A DNA stretch of 64,000 nucleotides from Enoplosus armatus (Eukaryota; Chordata; Actinopteri; Centrarchiformes; Enoplosidae). Position numbers and translations under genes: made by a program. The stretch covers positions 13,474,001 to 13,538,000 of the forward strand of contig NC_092183.1 of NCBI RefSeq assembly GCF_043641665.1, written 5' to 3'. How positions within the stretch are numbered: the first letter of the stretch is position 1; each line of letters begins with the position of its first letter. Shown here in pieces: positions 26,801 to 38,700 of the stretch. Below the pieces are notes generated by a model. The model was given only the letters and a program-made list of their open reading frames with translations, ran no database searches and was not told the DNA's origin.

Positions 26801-29438
26801 TAACTAAGATACCTGGACTCACATATCTATTGATATATTCAGGCACATTTGAAAAGATTATACTGTAGGACTTACATCTTTCATTTTGTGTGGTGCAGGT
26901 ACATTGAAGCCTGGGAAATCTACCAGTTTGGAAACATCATAAGAGATGTTTTGCGAATTGGTGTTGTCTGTGTTACCATCATTTGAAACTAACAGAAAGG
27001 AAACAAACACATTCAGCTCAACCTCTGCTGCAAAACATAATGATTTTTTGAAATGTACCGTTTGCTCAAAGGAAAATGTAAAACATACCATTTCCATCAT
27101 ACAGTGTTAAGCCAGATTTTTCCATCTCTGCCTCTTTGAGCCAGCCTGGTGGGTAGCCTAGCTGCCTCATGCGATAAATCAGAGGAGGGAGGGTGTTGCC
27201 ATCAATTCCCAGGGCTGTCAACAGCTCCTCACTGTTTAAAAGCACAACACCATGTAAAACAATGATCAATATTTACTTTTACAATAGATACTGCATGTGA
27301 TTAAATGATGTTTGTGTCTGTTATGTACAAAATAACAATCCTGCCTCATGACTCCAGGCTTGTATCTAGCGAACCGCTCCTCCACCTCATCAGCATGATA
27401 TCGCTGGTTACTCTGCATGGCCTGGTTGCTGTTCTGATTAAACTCCTTTCTTCTCTCATTGATTGCGGCCATGTCTTTAGGCTAGGGAGGTAATAATGTA
27501 TAAATGTAGTAAATCAAGTTATGACTTTTCTTATGTTTAACTTGGGCTCATACCATAATTATGCTCACTTGTTCTTACCTTGGGACAGTCTCTCAGCTGA
27601 TGACCACTCAAACCGCAGTTGAAACACATAGATTTGGGTCTACAATTAACAGATCAGTGATGGACTCATTATATAGTTATATGCCACACAGCAACGTAAC
27701 AAATAAGTCATAAACAGAAGATGGAAACTAAATAAAGCTTCATTAATAACCCTAGACATACCTTTTGTCTTTCATTTCTATTTCCTGTCCATCAGTGCCA
27801 ATGACTTGGTTGAAAACCTGGTGATAGCTTTACAACAATTTAGGAAATTTTATCATGTTTGTGCAAAAAAATTCAACAAAATCATTATCTTGTTTATTTC
27901 AGCACCTTAGCAGAAGTTCCACTTATATGCTGGATATTTTAAAATAAATTGGCACATATGAAATCAGGACATCTTTCCTTGATAAAAATAAAATTCTTAT
28001 ACTATGGCAAAACAGTTCTCTACATGTGCAACATATGTTCGAAACAAATGACATGACAGATTAAACTGTCGATTTTTGATGTGTCAATTTATCTAACTTA
28101 AAGATACGTTGGAATGTCCCATCCATCTGTCAGCTGGGGGTTTTCATTCACCAGAGGCTGTCCAAGTTTATCAACACTGAAAGTAGTGAAATATAAGACA
28201 CTTCCAACCACCTAAGACAGAAACATAAGAAAATAGTTTATGATATATTAATATAGCAGATAGACTACTTGAAAACATCCCATTTTGTTTTCCATGTGAC
28301 AAGAAATTGTGCAAAATGGAAACCACTAAAAATTACAGTAAGTACTCACTTTAAAGGCTTCTGTTGTTGTTCTTACACTACTGGAAGGCGACTTCAGCAG
28401 ATCTTCATCCATAGCAAATGCTGAATTCTTCATAGAGGGTAGAACATGTTGTTTTGGGGTTTTTTTTAGTTTTATTTTTTAGCAAAGTCATACCTGTATT
28501 GATAATAATCACAATACAATAATGTTATGAGTAAATACCTGAGGTTTCATGTGAAGGATGGATTTTTTCTTTTCATTGTCTGGTTTCTGATGCTTCAAAA
28601 TCACACTGCAGATACAATCTTCAATTTCTTGACGACACTGCCTAAAAGGAGAGACATTTATTATTGTTTTTTTTATACTCATTATTTACAACAGTGTTTC
28701 GGTAACAAATTGTAAACATGTTAAATGTAAAACAACTAAGTGTTGGAAAGATGTTTTACCACTAACATTAATATGTTTAACATTACAAGCTTAACGTGAC
28801 AATGAATCAACCCAGTCAAACGTGACAAAACGTACTTTGCAAACCACAAGTCAGTAAATAAACCCAGTTAACTGATCAGAAAAGATTGCTTACTTTGAAA
28901 TAAAGTTGTTTGCGTAAAGGATCTGAAGAACTGGCCCGTCGATATTGACATCTTCAATCGTGATTCCGCTGTAAAATCAGAGGGAAATTAGCGTTGGTTA
29001 CTTTGTGATCAGTTTCGTTTTATTTGTAAAGCCAGTGCGCATTACCAAGTGTCAGCTAATTACCTTGGTCGTGTCAGGATGTGCTGCTTTCTTCTCAAAC
29101 CTTTATGTGATCTATAAGTTAAGGAATAGACAGAAAGCCTACAAAAAAATCTATTAGCATTTTCAGGTTGTGCGTTTTCTGTTTTGGTTAAAGACGTGAA
29201 AGACGTTGGCTAGTGCTACATCCACAGTGCTAGCACACACTGAGCGCCCCGACACAAGGATATTCTCCTCAGTGAGTCTCTGAACGTAGTCATCACACTC
29301 CTCCAGTCTGCTCCGAAGCTGGCTCGTCTCCTCCTGGTCTTCCTCATCATCTGTGAAGCGAATGTGCGTCGGGATCGGCGGTGCAGAGTCATCAAGCTGC
29401 TGAAAGAGCTCGCTATCCCCGAAATCAACTTCAGCCAT
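23885..29438 (-). CDS. zcchc8: ZCCHC8, NEXT complex zinc-knuckle scaffold, 14 coding exons
   Basis: ZCCHC8 bridges MTR4 helicase and RBM7 in the nuclear exosome targeting complex, which sends promoter-upstream and other short-lived nuclear RNAs to decay. Start ATG at 29438-29436 (MAEVDFGDSELFQQL, like the family N-terminus); an upstream in-frame ATG at 29486 is less likely. Exons: about 29254-29438 (3' end uncertain), 29064-29111, 28894-28968, 28539-28641, 28350-28427, 28108-28211, 27762-27827, 27579-27639, 27345-27481, 27089-27231, 26876-26988, 26346-26432, 25119-25239, 23885-24912. About 782 aa against roughly 707 in human. Order: acidic N-terminus and short coiled coil, conserved ILTRPSG..IDGP.LQILYANN block, CCHC knuckle (about 222-240), PSP domain (about 260-330), Pro-rich segment, 13-residue repeats, conserved C-terminal helix (GTYLRIRDLLKSSPRN) that in human contacts and stimulates MTR4. 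The exon 1/2 junction is unresolved: only a weak GT donor fits the phase. Confidence 0.93.
24077..24427 (-). repeat. zcchc8: 13-residue (39-bp) tandem repeat array within ZCCHC8 coding sequence
   Basis: Nine head-to-tail units follow the pattern S-P-Q-S-P-[DG]-P-[IV]-K followed by four variable residues; units 4-6 (SPQSPDPVKSHGV) are identical in protein and nearly so in DNA. The outer units are more diverged (for example NSQSPGPIKVEDD and NPKSPDPDFANMG), as expected for an array growing by unequal exchange at its centre. All units are exactly 39 bp, so copy-number change keeps the frame. Each unit contains an SP dipeptide that could be a proline-directed phosphosite (inference). Confidence 0.9.
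27089..27639 (-). CDS. zcchc8: ZCCHC8 CCHC zinc knuckle and PSP domain exons
   Basis: Exon 27579-27639 encodes a textbook CCHC knuckle, CFNCGLSGHQLRDC (C-x2-C-x4-H-x4-C). Exons 27345-27481 and 27089-27231 encode the PSP (proline-rich in spliceosome-associated proteins) domain: RYHADEVEERFARYKPGVM followed by SEELLTALGI and PPLIYRMRQLGYPPGWL. The two PSP exons join only through a GC donor (27343-27344). Confidence 0.93.
27343..27344 (-). other. zcchc8: GC 5' splice site (GC-AG intron) in ZCCHC8
   Basis: Exon 27345-27481 must end in phase 2 so that ATG AG joins to TGAGGAGCTG (acceptor at 27232-27233) and gives KPGVM-SEELL. The only boundary that does so is AG|gcagga. The nearest GT (GGA|gtcatg) gives the wrong phase. 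Confidence 0.8.
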
Positions 29439-29886
29439 TTTTACCCAGCTCTGCGGCACAGGACGGGAGTTCAGAGGTGAAAGCAACTACTCTTCGTAGT
29501 CATTGGTCCTCCCCATGTCACGTGCTGGGCAGACGTAAACATGGTTGGAAGAGGAAGTGTTTGGGTTGTTGGTAGCCCACAGTGGGGTTTTACAGGTTAC
29601 ATAAATCCGACAGGAAGAGAAGGAACTCTTCCACACAGCATATAATGGAAATGTTGAAGTAGCTATTATGCTCTACTTTCTCACTACCCTCTATGTTTTT
29701 TGAAAGGAGCCAGTTTATTCATAGTGGCTTCTTTGGTCTGTGAGACAGCGCCGAGGGTTCAAAACATTCCACCGATACTTCTGTTCCGTTGAGCCAGCTC
29801 TGTTTGTTCGTTCCCAGCTTTCAACAGTCTTTCTACAGGACAAGACACAATAGTGACTGAGTGACAAGCTTCATTTGATTCCAGCA
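29439..29886. promoter_or_regulatory. Probable bidirectional promoter, ZCCHC8 / unidentified gene
   Basis: Only 448 bp separate the divergent start codons. The interval contains a reverse CCAAT box (ATTGG, 29502-29506) and a perfect CACGTG E-box (29519-29524, inside GTCACGTG), both typical of short bidirectional promoters. No clear TATA box was seen. Transcription start sites are not determinable from sequence alone. Confidence 0.5.
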
Positions 29887-31843
29887 ATGTCAAGTTGCTC
29901 AACTATACACTTAACCTTACCGCAGTGGGACGGGGGCTCACGGAAAATTCGCTTTATGTACTTGGAGAATCTGACATCGTTCAGGCTTACTGAGTGTCCC
30001 AGCAAGGTGAGTGATATGTATCACAGAGCAGACTCAAAAAATGTTTTTGCTGTTAAAACAGTTAGCTTCAACGAAGATGGTAGACGTGTTTCTACAATAA
30101 TTTCCAATAGCTCCTGAAACAAGCTAGAGGGTGCTATGTTGGCCATCATCATAATCACAACTCCATTCAAGATGGACGTGATCAGTCACATACTTTTTAA
30201 TTTTAAATAGAAAAACAATTAGAAACATATAAAACGTTTTGCTAACGAAAAATATAATAGATGGGGAGACAATTATTATTCAGGAGTTTTGCTAAAACTC
30301 ACATTTTGACTAAATATGTGTCATACACTATATTCAACTTTGTATTATTTTTTGTAGTGTAATTTACATGAATATCATTTACACAAACAATAACTTAGCA
30401 AGAGCTTCTTTTTTCAATATAAAATCCCAATGTATCTCCATCTCTTGATGGAAGACATCATAATGAGGTGGCTTAATAGTTATTATCTGTGTCTGTCTCA
30501 GAGTCCAGTGGTTCCTCTCTATTTAGGAGCTGATCTCTTCTCCAACACGGACATCCGTACAGAGAACCATCCCAGGCACCACGCCAAGTTTGCCAAGAAA
30601 GGATTGGCAACAAAAATAAAATTTTCCTCAGGTGAAATGCAAGAGAGAAAAAAGTACAATCAATGCACACTCACACACAACAAATGACAATGTTGTCTTC
30701 CTGTTGCAGCATTCAGGTTTCATGGGTTGAAGGTACCTACTGTGAATAACAGCCTCTGGTTCTACAGCATTCAAGGACTTTTTCGAGTAACCTTTGAAAT
30801 GTACAGTAAGCAAGAGCAGCTTGCTGTACTAGAGAACTTCCAGGTACAGCACAGTTCACATTATGTGTGTCTATACATGATATATTTGTTAGTTTTATAT
30901 ATACCACTATATATTGTTTGATACATTACTGTCTTTCCTCTGTAGGATGTTTGGAAATCGCAAATAAATGACAGCCCTCTGAAAATGAGTTACTGCCTCA
31001 GTGTGCAGCTCGACTTTGCACTTTCCAGCAGCCTGCATGAGACAGTATCAAGTGAGATGTCACAACGTCAGCATTGCCAGGTTGAAAGGGCATTGGTGGA
31101 TGTACATGGCAGTGACACAGGTGATACATCAGTAGATCACGACTATTGTTCTTTTCCCAAGCAGAGCTTGCAAACTGAGCAAAGCCAACCAGTTGTAACC
31201 ACAGTGAGACAAAAATTGCACAGCTTGGATGACAAACTCTCCTCTGAGACTCAAAGAGGCACAGAACAGCTTGAGACTATCTTGCTACTTTTGGAGAACA
31301 TTGACCGGTACATGAATGGGAATCTCGAAGAACAGGATGTGACAGAAACTGTGTTAACCCTGCTAAAGGCCAAAGACTGGGGCTGTGTGTATTCAAGTTC
31401 CCTGCTTAGTTGTGTTGGACGTTGGCTTGGCCAGCAGTTTCATGCAGCCAACAGCAGCATCAGCCAGAAAGTGGAGGGCTTTAAAGTTCATCATATTGAG
31501 CGAATTAGTGACTTGCCACCTGCTGAGGAACTAGCCACAGAGCTATTCCCAGAAGCCATGCAAACACTGCTGCTTCACTGGATGGGTCTAAATGAAGAGT
31601 CCACCTTGGAGAAGAGACACAGCGAGTACCCAATCCTGCTCCTTATCCTCGAGTTTGCCAACCACAACCTCATCACTGGTGTGGCTCATGTGCTGTATTC
31701 CAGTCTTATATGTAAGTGAGAGTGGATTTCCATGTAGGCATCAATGGAATTCTAATAAATGTGTATTTTTGTATGTGTGAAGTTGTCCTTTCTTTCCTTT
31801 AGACAGTATGTTTCGCTGCATGTACTACTATCAGGGTTGGTAA
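29887..31843 (+). CDS. Unidentified gene, 5 coding exons, 396 aa
   Basis: Exons 29887-30006, 30502-30631, 30710-30843, 30946-31711 and 31803-31843, all GT-AG, with phases chaining perfectly into 397 codons including the stop. I do not recognise the family. The N-terminal third (exons 1-3) looks like a beta-rich small domain; residues 98-127 (SLWFYSIQGLFRVTFEMY then SKQEQLAVLENF) form a strand-strand-helix pattern. Exon 4 carries an acidic, low-conservation linker and then a helical region (about residues 215-385) ending GVAHVLYSSLI. The C-terminal exon adds a short aromatic tail, CMYYYQGW. No signal peptide or membrane segment was seen. The FRVxF...SKxExL pattern faintly recalls the PH-fold of meiotic REC114, but that is a weak memory-based hint, and REC114 has no comparable helical half. 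It is head-to-head with ZCCHC8. Confidence 0.7.
31712..31759 (+). promoter_or_regulatory. Possible intronic polyadenylation / alternative end
   Basis: If the donor at 31712 is not used, translation runs through to SSLICK and stops at 31717-31719. An AATAAA hexamer follows at 31754-31759. This would make a shorter isoform lacking the aromatic tail. The evidence is sequence position only. Confidence 0.3.
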
Positions 31844-31848
31844 CAACT

Positions 31849-32123
31849 AGGGCTGGGTGACAATTCAATACTGTTAGTCGACTTTCAGTGGAATCCTATT
31901 GCCATGTGATCATTTTATGTTAGTTTTACAAAATTGTAAATGATTGCAAGCAAATTGTGTTTAAAAACTAAGGAGTGATATTTTGACTAATGTGTTATTA
32001 AGGTAATGCATCAAATCATCAAATTGATTTTGTATGATTTTGCCTTCATTTGTTATAGTGCCATATACATTTATATTGGAAAAATATTATTTTGATATTA
32101 TGTTCATTTTATCACCCAGCCCT
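31849..32123. mobile_element. MITE-like non-autonomous DNA transposon (275 bp)
   Basis: The ends are inverted: AGGGCTGGGTGA at 31849-31860 against TCACCCAGCCCT at 32112-32123, with an AT-rich interior and no ORF. The AGGGCTGGG(C/T)GA terminus is very common in fish dispersed repeats. No clean target-site duplication could be read, so the superfamily is not assigned. Its left end is 5 bp after the stop codon of the unidentified gene, so it probably forms part of that gene's 3'UTR. Confidence 0.7.
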
Positions 32124-32749
32124 CGCCACAACACTATTTAAACCAAGATGTAATAACCCACAGATATCACATAAAATAAAAATTGAGGTGATTCTTATTC
32201 AACACAAAACTAATTTATTTCAAGAACATTTGAAATATGTGATCACTCCTCTCAAGCACATCTTTATCCATGGCAATCCTGAAGACAGTATGTATTACAA
32301 CCCACTGTTCTGTTTTTCCCCTATCAGGAGAAATGAAATTAAGGGATTCTGATGATACTAAATTGACTTCAGATGCCTTTCACTAGATAGATGTAAACAG
32401 TGTTCACTTGAACCACATTATATTCAGTTTATGTTCAAACAATCACATATGAATATATATTTGAGTTTAAAAAAAAAAACAAAAGCTACCACATTATTCA
32501 AACAAATATCTAATTTTAAACAGTATCAGTCAGTCAAACTGATGCATCCTTTTGCAAAGATGTACAGATTAATAAACACTGAGACAAACTCAGCATCTGG
32601 CTATTTACACTATAATGTTCCAATATGCGAGATGTTCGTCTATAAATAAATTACAGATTCAGAGCAACATCCATGCAAGCTTGAAGGCTAGCGATGAATT
32701 GGTGGTCTTATATGATCAGATGAGTGGCAAAGATGGCCAGTGTTTGGCA
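32124..32749. other. Convergent intergenic / RSRC2 3'UTR
   Basis: AT-rich DNA between the tail-to-tail unidentified gene and RSRC2. A minus-strand AATAAA (plus TTTATT, 32214-32219) could end RSRC2; a plus-strand AATAAA near 32174 could end the other transcript, so the two 3'UTRs may overlap. No ORF was supported. Confidence 0.4.
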
Positions 32750-35700
32750 CTAGATAGAATCCATTCCACGTGAGAATGAGGAGGAGAAGCCGAGGCCCAT
32801 TCCCCTCTGGGTGTGTGTCTGAGACCGAGCCATCTCATACTGAACGTCAAGGTTCCTGAACATCTCCTCCTGCTTTTGAAGAGTCTTCATTCCTTCGTCG
32901 TTAATTGGTTTGGAAGCTTCGGCATCATCCTCTCCCTGTAAAGACAGCAAATTCAATTAAACTCAGAGGAGTTAAAGGTTAGAAAGCTCAAAGTGGTGGA
33001 CAGAAGATTTAATTGAGACTCATACACCCACTGTAAAATAACATACTTACTTTAATGCCCATTAGTTTGCGAAATTTAACATTTTGGTCCTTATTTCCAA
33101 AGTTAAGCTTTTCCCACAACTCAGCTGTCTGGGACTTGTCCTTAAAAAAAATAGAAACAGAAAAGATAAACACCATGTAATGATAAACATATAGAAATAT
33201 TGTACATCTAAATATCCTTTTCTAATGTACATATATTTTTTAAGAGCGCTGGGCAAGCCTAGAATTGGTGGATAAATAAAAATAATAAAAAATAACAGCA
33301 AAGTCCAATATCTTACCCCTTCCTTCTTTCCCTGCCATAGCTTTTTCCTCTTTTTCTCCTGCTCTGCAAACTTCATGGGGTTTACAGAGGATGGGTTATA
33401 GTAGCTGGGCACAGCAATACCAGTCTCTGCCAATGTTTTTGCTTGAAGGGCCGCCATCTGCGCTGCCATAGCAATCTGAGGCGTGACCTGCGTCCCAGAG
33501 GCCAGGAGGGCCGCCACATTGAGGCCAGGGTTTGAGGCCGCAGCCGCAGCAGCAGCAGCTACTGCTGCAATAGGGGCAGCCACTGGAAACAAAATACACC
33601 GACCAGCATAAGTAACTGAATCTGGACTCAAATGATCAAGGTTTTAAAACTTGGCAAAATAAACGCTTCTCACCTGCAGCTATCTCCTGCTGTTGCTGCT
33701 GCTGTTTCTCAAACATTTCCTTCTCCTTCTGCTCCTGTAGTTTCTTGGCTCTCTCCAGCCTGGAAAGAAATAGATTGAAGATCTTGTTACTCACTTGGTT
33801 TAAAAGTATATTGTGCACACTGCTGTGTTCCTAAAAGTGATAATATGACCTGTAAGCAAAAATCATAGCTGAAAATGTTGGAGACATCAGCCAGACTTTA
33901 CATAAGGATTTTTTGAGCATTTATTTTAACAGGGGACAGCAAAGATTTGAAAGGAAATGAGGGGAGAGAGAGAGAGAGGAGGGGCAACATGCAACAAAGG
34001 TCCCCGGCCAGACTAAAAATGTGGATGTTAAAATTACATGTCAGTGTCACCTAGGCTTCCAGTAAACCCCACCTATCACAATTTTATGTTTCCTTGTTTT
34101 CCTACCAATGTGATTTCCTTTTATGAACAACAATGCCCTCTGGCAAGTGCAACATGGATGGAAATTCAGATTAAAGCCAAACCCAATGGTCGACAACTTC
34201 CATCTGAATAACTTCAGGAATGAATGTCTCAATTGTAGGGGTTTGGTTCCATTAATGCTAACTAATCTGTGCTTGACTGCTAGCCATATCATCTTCTTAA
34301 AATGTCAGACATTAATAGAGCAGTAGAAATTGACAATGTCAATAAGGGAAAAAAGGCTTTGTAGCTGCAATTATGCAGATGCAATAAGCGCCACTAACAT
34401 TGGCCAGAACTGGCCAGAACAAAATGACCAACCATCTATATTGTAAAATGCCCTGTAAGCTGTTGCCTTGCCTTCTGGCCAGGGCCTCTTGTGCATCCAT
34501 TGCCGTGTTTCGGCCCCGGAAGGCAGGTGGATTAACAGACCTGCTTCGGCTCTTTCTGCGCACTTTCTCACTCCTTTTCTTTCGCTCCCTGGTGGAACAA
34601 AAAGAAAAATGAGCATACCGTTAATTACATGCACAATGGTAATCATGCAGAACAAGAATTCAAAAATACTAATAATCCCCACAAGAAATCCTGACATTTC
34701 AGTTGAACTAACCTGCTCTTACTGCGACTTCTGCTGTGATGACGGTGTTTGGTCCTTGAACCTGAGCGAGACCTGGCCTTCTTCTTCCTGTCCCGGCTGC
34801 GTGATCTTGATCGCCGTTTGTCCCTACTTCTGCTGCGATGCCGTCTGAAAGCAATAAGATCCATCGACATGAATCAAAGAAATTACTGACATGAAGTGCT
34901 ACCATCAAATTTTTCAAAACTGCTGAAAGATATTTAATGAGACCAGACCTTCTACAATAGAAACAAAGATACATTTGTTTATTAATCCAGAAACTATGAC
35001 AGACCCTTGATCGCAATTAATTTTCTTGTGTCATTAAACAAGTTAGAAGACCTGCTGAACACATTTCTTTACGCAGTTTATTGACCAGACTAACCTCTCT
35101 CGTGAGTGTGACCTGGACAAGCTCCGGCCCTTGGACGGCCTCCTGTCTTTGCGTCTGGATCGCTCTTCTCCATTCTCTGCTGAAAGTCTCTCTGGCTCTT
35201 GCTGCTCATCTATTTTTTTGTGTGATTTTGATGGCTTCTGCGAGTCCCTCTTTCGTGCCTGTTTTAAGAAGAAGTTGTCTCTTTCAGGAAAATAGTGCAA
35301 CAAAAAGAGTTAGTACCATGGCTTATAGCAGCAGGTATGTAATAAATTTTGACAAGTTGAAAAAAACCTTGTCATTTCAAATCCACTTTCATAACATAGA
35401 TTCTGTGAACATGGTTGAAAGTGTGGGCATTTCTGTGCTACAGACTAATTTGACTATACTAATTTCAATACAATTATAGAAATGAATTGAAGCAGCATAT
35501 TTGGAACCTCTCAAATCTTTTAATAGTGTACATGCAAACCTTGCAATCTGATCCTTAGGAAAAAAACTTAAATGTCATTTGTCAGTTCAGCAACAACAAT
35601 TCAATGTTACCTAAATGCTTTGAACTTGATGGTCAGGGATGGGCATCCAACTTACTTTTTACAGCTTCTCTACTTACGTCATCCAAATCGTAGAACACAC

Positions 35701-38700
35701 AATGATAAATTAACATGAAAAACACTGATAAACTTCCTAAATTAAAATGATGCTTTTCTACAATGTATTTTCAGCCAGGGTTAACTTTCCTGTGTGACAT
35801 CTTATGCCAAATTCTCACCCGATCTATATCTCATTGGAACATAGTTTGAAATGGGTCGTCTTTAGTATGATGTGGTATATCACTAAAGTTGTTGTTACAA
35901 CTTAGTAGTAGTTGTTACTCTTAATACAGACAAATCAGTCTGACAGGCAAAACTGCATAATTACATCGGCTATGAAAAAACACCATGAGATCCTGTTTGG
36001 ATTCATTAAAAGGTTAATTGGTTTAATTATGCCCATCCCTAGCTGCAAGAGATGCAAGAGTTAATTCCATTGTTTCTACTAATAGTGAGAGACAAATAGA
36101 GTTTGAATGGCAGATAGTTACCTGTCCCAGTAGTAGACATATTATTTTGCTATGTCAGCAGGGTCTTCTGTTCAGTCTCTTCGTGCATTAGCACGCTGAG
36201 TATGATTTATTGTAGAAATGTTATCATGTGATCTACACACAGGTTTTAACAAAAAAATAAAAGAAAAAAAATCTACTCTTCACCATTAAGTATGGTTACA
36301 AATAATGACAAATATCCAAGGATGAAAGCTTCCTTTGAGATATGTCAACATAGGGAGGGTAAAAAAGGACCCTTTCCATGTAAGTAAACCCATCTCCATC
36401 TATGTCTTTTGTTCTTAAATTTGGTTATTGTAAAGCGTTTCACCTAATAAAATATACTCACCTCGACCTATAACTAACATTAAATCACATCAAATGTGTT
36501 TCTAGTTATAGAAATCAATTTATCAATTACCTCTTTGCTCCTGCTGCGACTCCGTCTGTATTTTCTGTCACCTGGAAACAGCAGAAAGCAGAGTGCTGAC
36601 AAATGTACTTTTCAAATGGACCTTTTCAGCAAACTTGTAAAGAAAAACGGGTGAGCACATTTGGAGAAACACACAATAAAGCTACTTTATATAGTATTTT
36701 ATTCTTGGACAAGAAATTTCTTTTAGGGAATTGACTCTTTATTAACTGACACATAAAATCTGCACTTTTGAAAAGATCATGAGACTGCAGACTGTGCCCA
36801 GTAATTGTAGGTATGTTATCACTGTCACATGCGAATGTAACTTCATGTTAGCAAAGCGACCTCAGTTACCTCACAAATATCAGGATACATTTATTTTCAT
36901 GGTTAAATCAGTGGGCGACTGTTTTCTTCCCACACATTCAACTTACACACCTCCTGAGAGTACGTACTTAAAACAAATTTCATACCATGGCCCTAATTCA
37001 TGTGGCATATTCAGCACTGTCTGGGTACTGTTAGTGAATACTAACGTTTTCGTTCCCTGGAGCGTGACCTTGACCGTGAATGGTGGTGTTTGGAGCTTCT
37101 GGGAGACTTGGATGACTCCATGCTGTGTTTTTTTCTGTGATGAAGTGGGGAACCTGTTCTGGTCAAGTCGACAGAGTCGTTGTCACTTGCCTGAAAGTAA
37201 TGGGATATGAGGGAAAAAAAATCAGCAGCAAATCAGTGTGGTTCAGTATGCTGAAGTATTGATGTCCCAATTGTATACACTCACAAAGGCAGTGTGAACA
37301 ATTTCTTAACATTATTCATAGCCCATTAAAGAACCTTGAAATATAACTGAGATTTACATTAATGTTAAAGTACCAGCGTATGCGTTGATTTGAAACAAAT
37401 ATACTTTGGCAATATAGGACATATGTTTTAACATCCCTGAATTAATTACTTATACGACTGTGGGCTTATTCCTTGTATAATTTTGCTCTATCTTCCCACT
37501 GCAAATGAGACACACGTATGATCTATACCATATCAAATACACACCAATTTGATACCATAATGTTACTGCATACCAAATGGGTTTTTAAATACAAATATAC
37601 ATGCTTTGTAAAATGTATACCAATTGCTAGTGCTGAAATAATAAGTTGATAAGATAAACTAAGATAATCCTTTATTAATCCCTCAGCGGGGAAATTTGCA
37701 TTGTTACAGCAACATACGGGACAGTGCAATAGCAGCGACATAAGTAGAAAATCCAGATATAATAAATAAAAACAGTAAAGACTGTTATAAAAAAGCTACT
37801 AAAACTAAAAAACTATAATTTACAAATTCACAGAACAAAAAAAGGTAAAGGGAGATGTAGATATTGCACCAGACTAGTTACTCAACAAGTCTCTAATTGA
37901 ACCTGTTCTAATCGAGATGATCAATTTATCGTTTCTTTACCAAGCAATTATCAATGGAGCTTAAAAGGTTACTCAAAGCAGTAATCATCTGATTTATCAA
38001 TACTGACATCAGTTTGTTTCAGCTCTCCCAAATACTAATTGATGCTGCGTTTATGGTTACAGCTAGGAAGCCCACCCACCCAAGTCTCCTAATCATTCCT
38101 ATACATTTTTAATGTATATATTCTTACTATAGAGTATTCATTACACTTCCTTTTGCATGTTGTAAGCAGTGCTATAACCCATCTTTATAAGCACATTGAA
38201 TAAACCTTTTGTTTATGGGAAATTTCGTTTCATATGGCACATTCTGTTTTTGTTGTCTTTTCCACAACCTTGTGATGCTCAACACTTTTCAATTCATTGT
38301 TCATCCTGTGGTATACGTTTAACATGCTTGAATACTTATTTAATCAAGTCCAGTCAGATGGTAATACGTATAGTTCATGGGCCTGTGGTTACCATCCATG
38401 GACTAAACACAGCGCTTTCAAATGTACTCTCAATAGCTCTACTTAAGTCAACTAACCTAAATGAAATTAAATACACCTCACAGGGCATCACAATGTTAAA
38501 TAGCTGTTAGCGTTACTGATGGTTGAAGTTATGTGTGGCCATTCTCTTAGCTAACGCTAAATTAATTCGAAATACGACATCCGATGGATTTCACTGTGTC
38601 ATGACAATGCTTTTTCGACCAAAATGTATAACGTTACCCAGATTGTTAAGGAAATGGCGGTCACACCAAATAAAAAACAGTTAGCTAATTTGCTATCTGC

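Noticed and set aside
29875..29886. Upstream extension of the unidentified gene to position 29875
   Set aside because: That position is TTG, not ATG; the first ATG in frame is 29887.
36779..37210. 143-aa plus-strand ORF
   Set aside because: Overlaps RSRC2 exon 37046-37190 on the opposite strand plus intron; no family resemblance.
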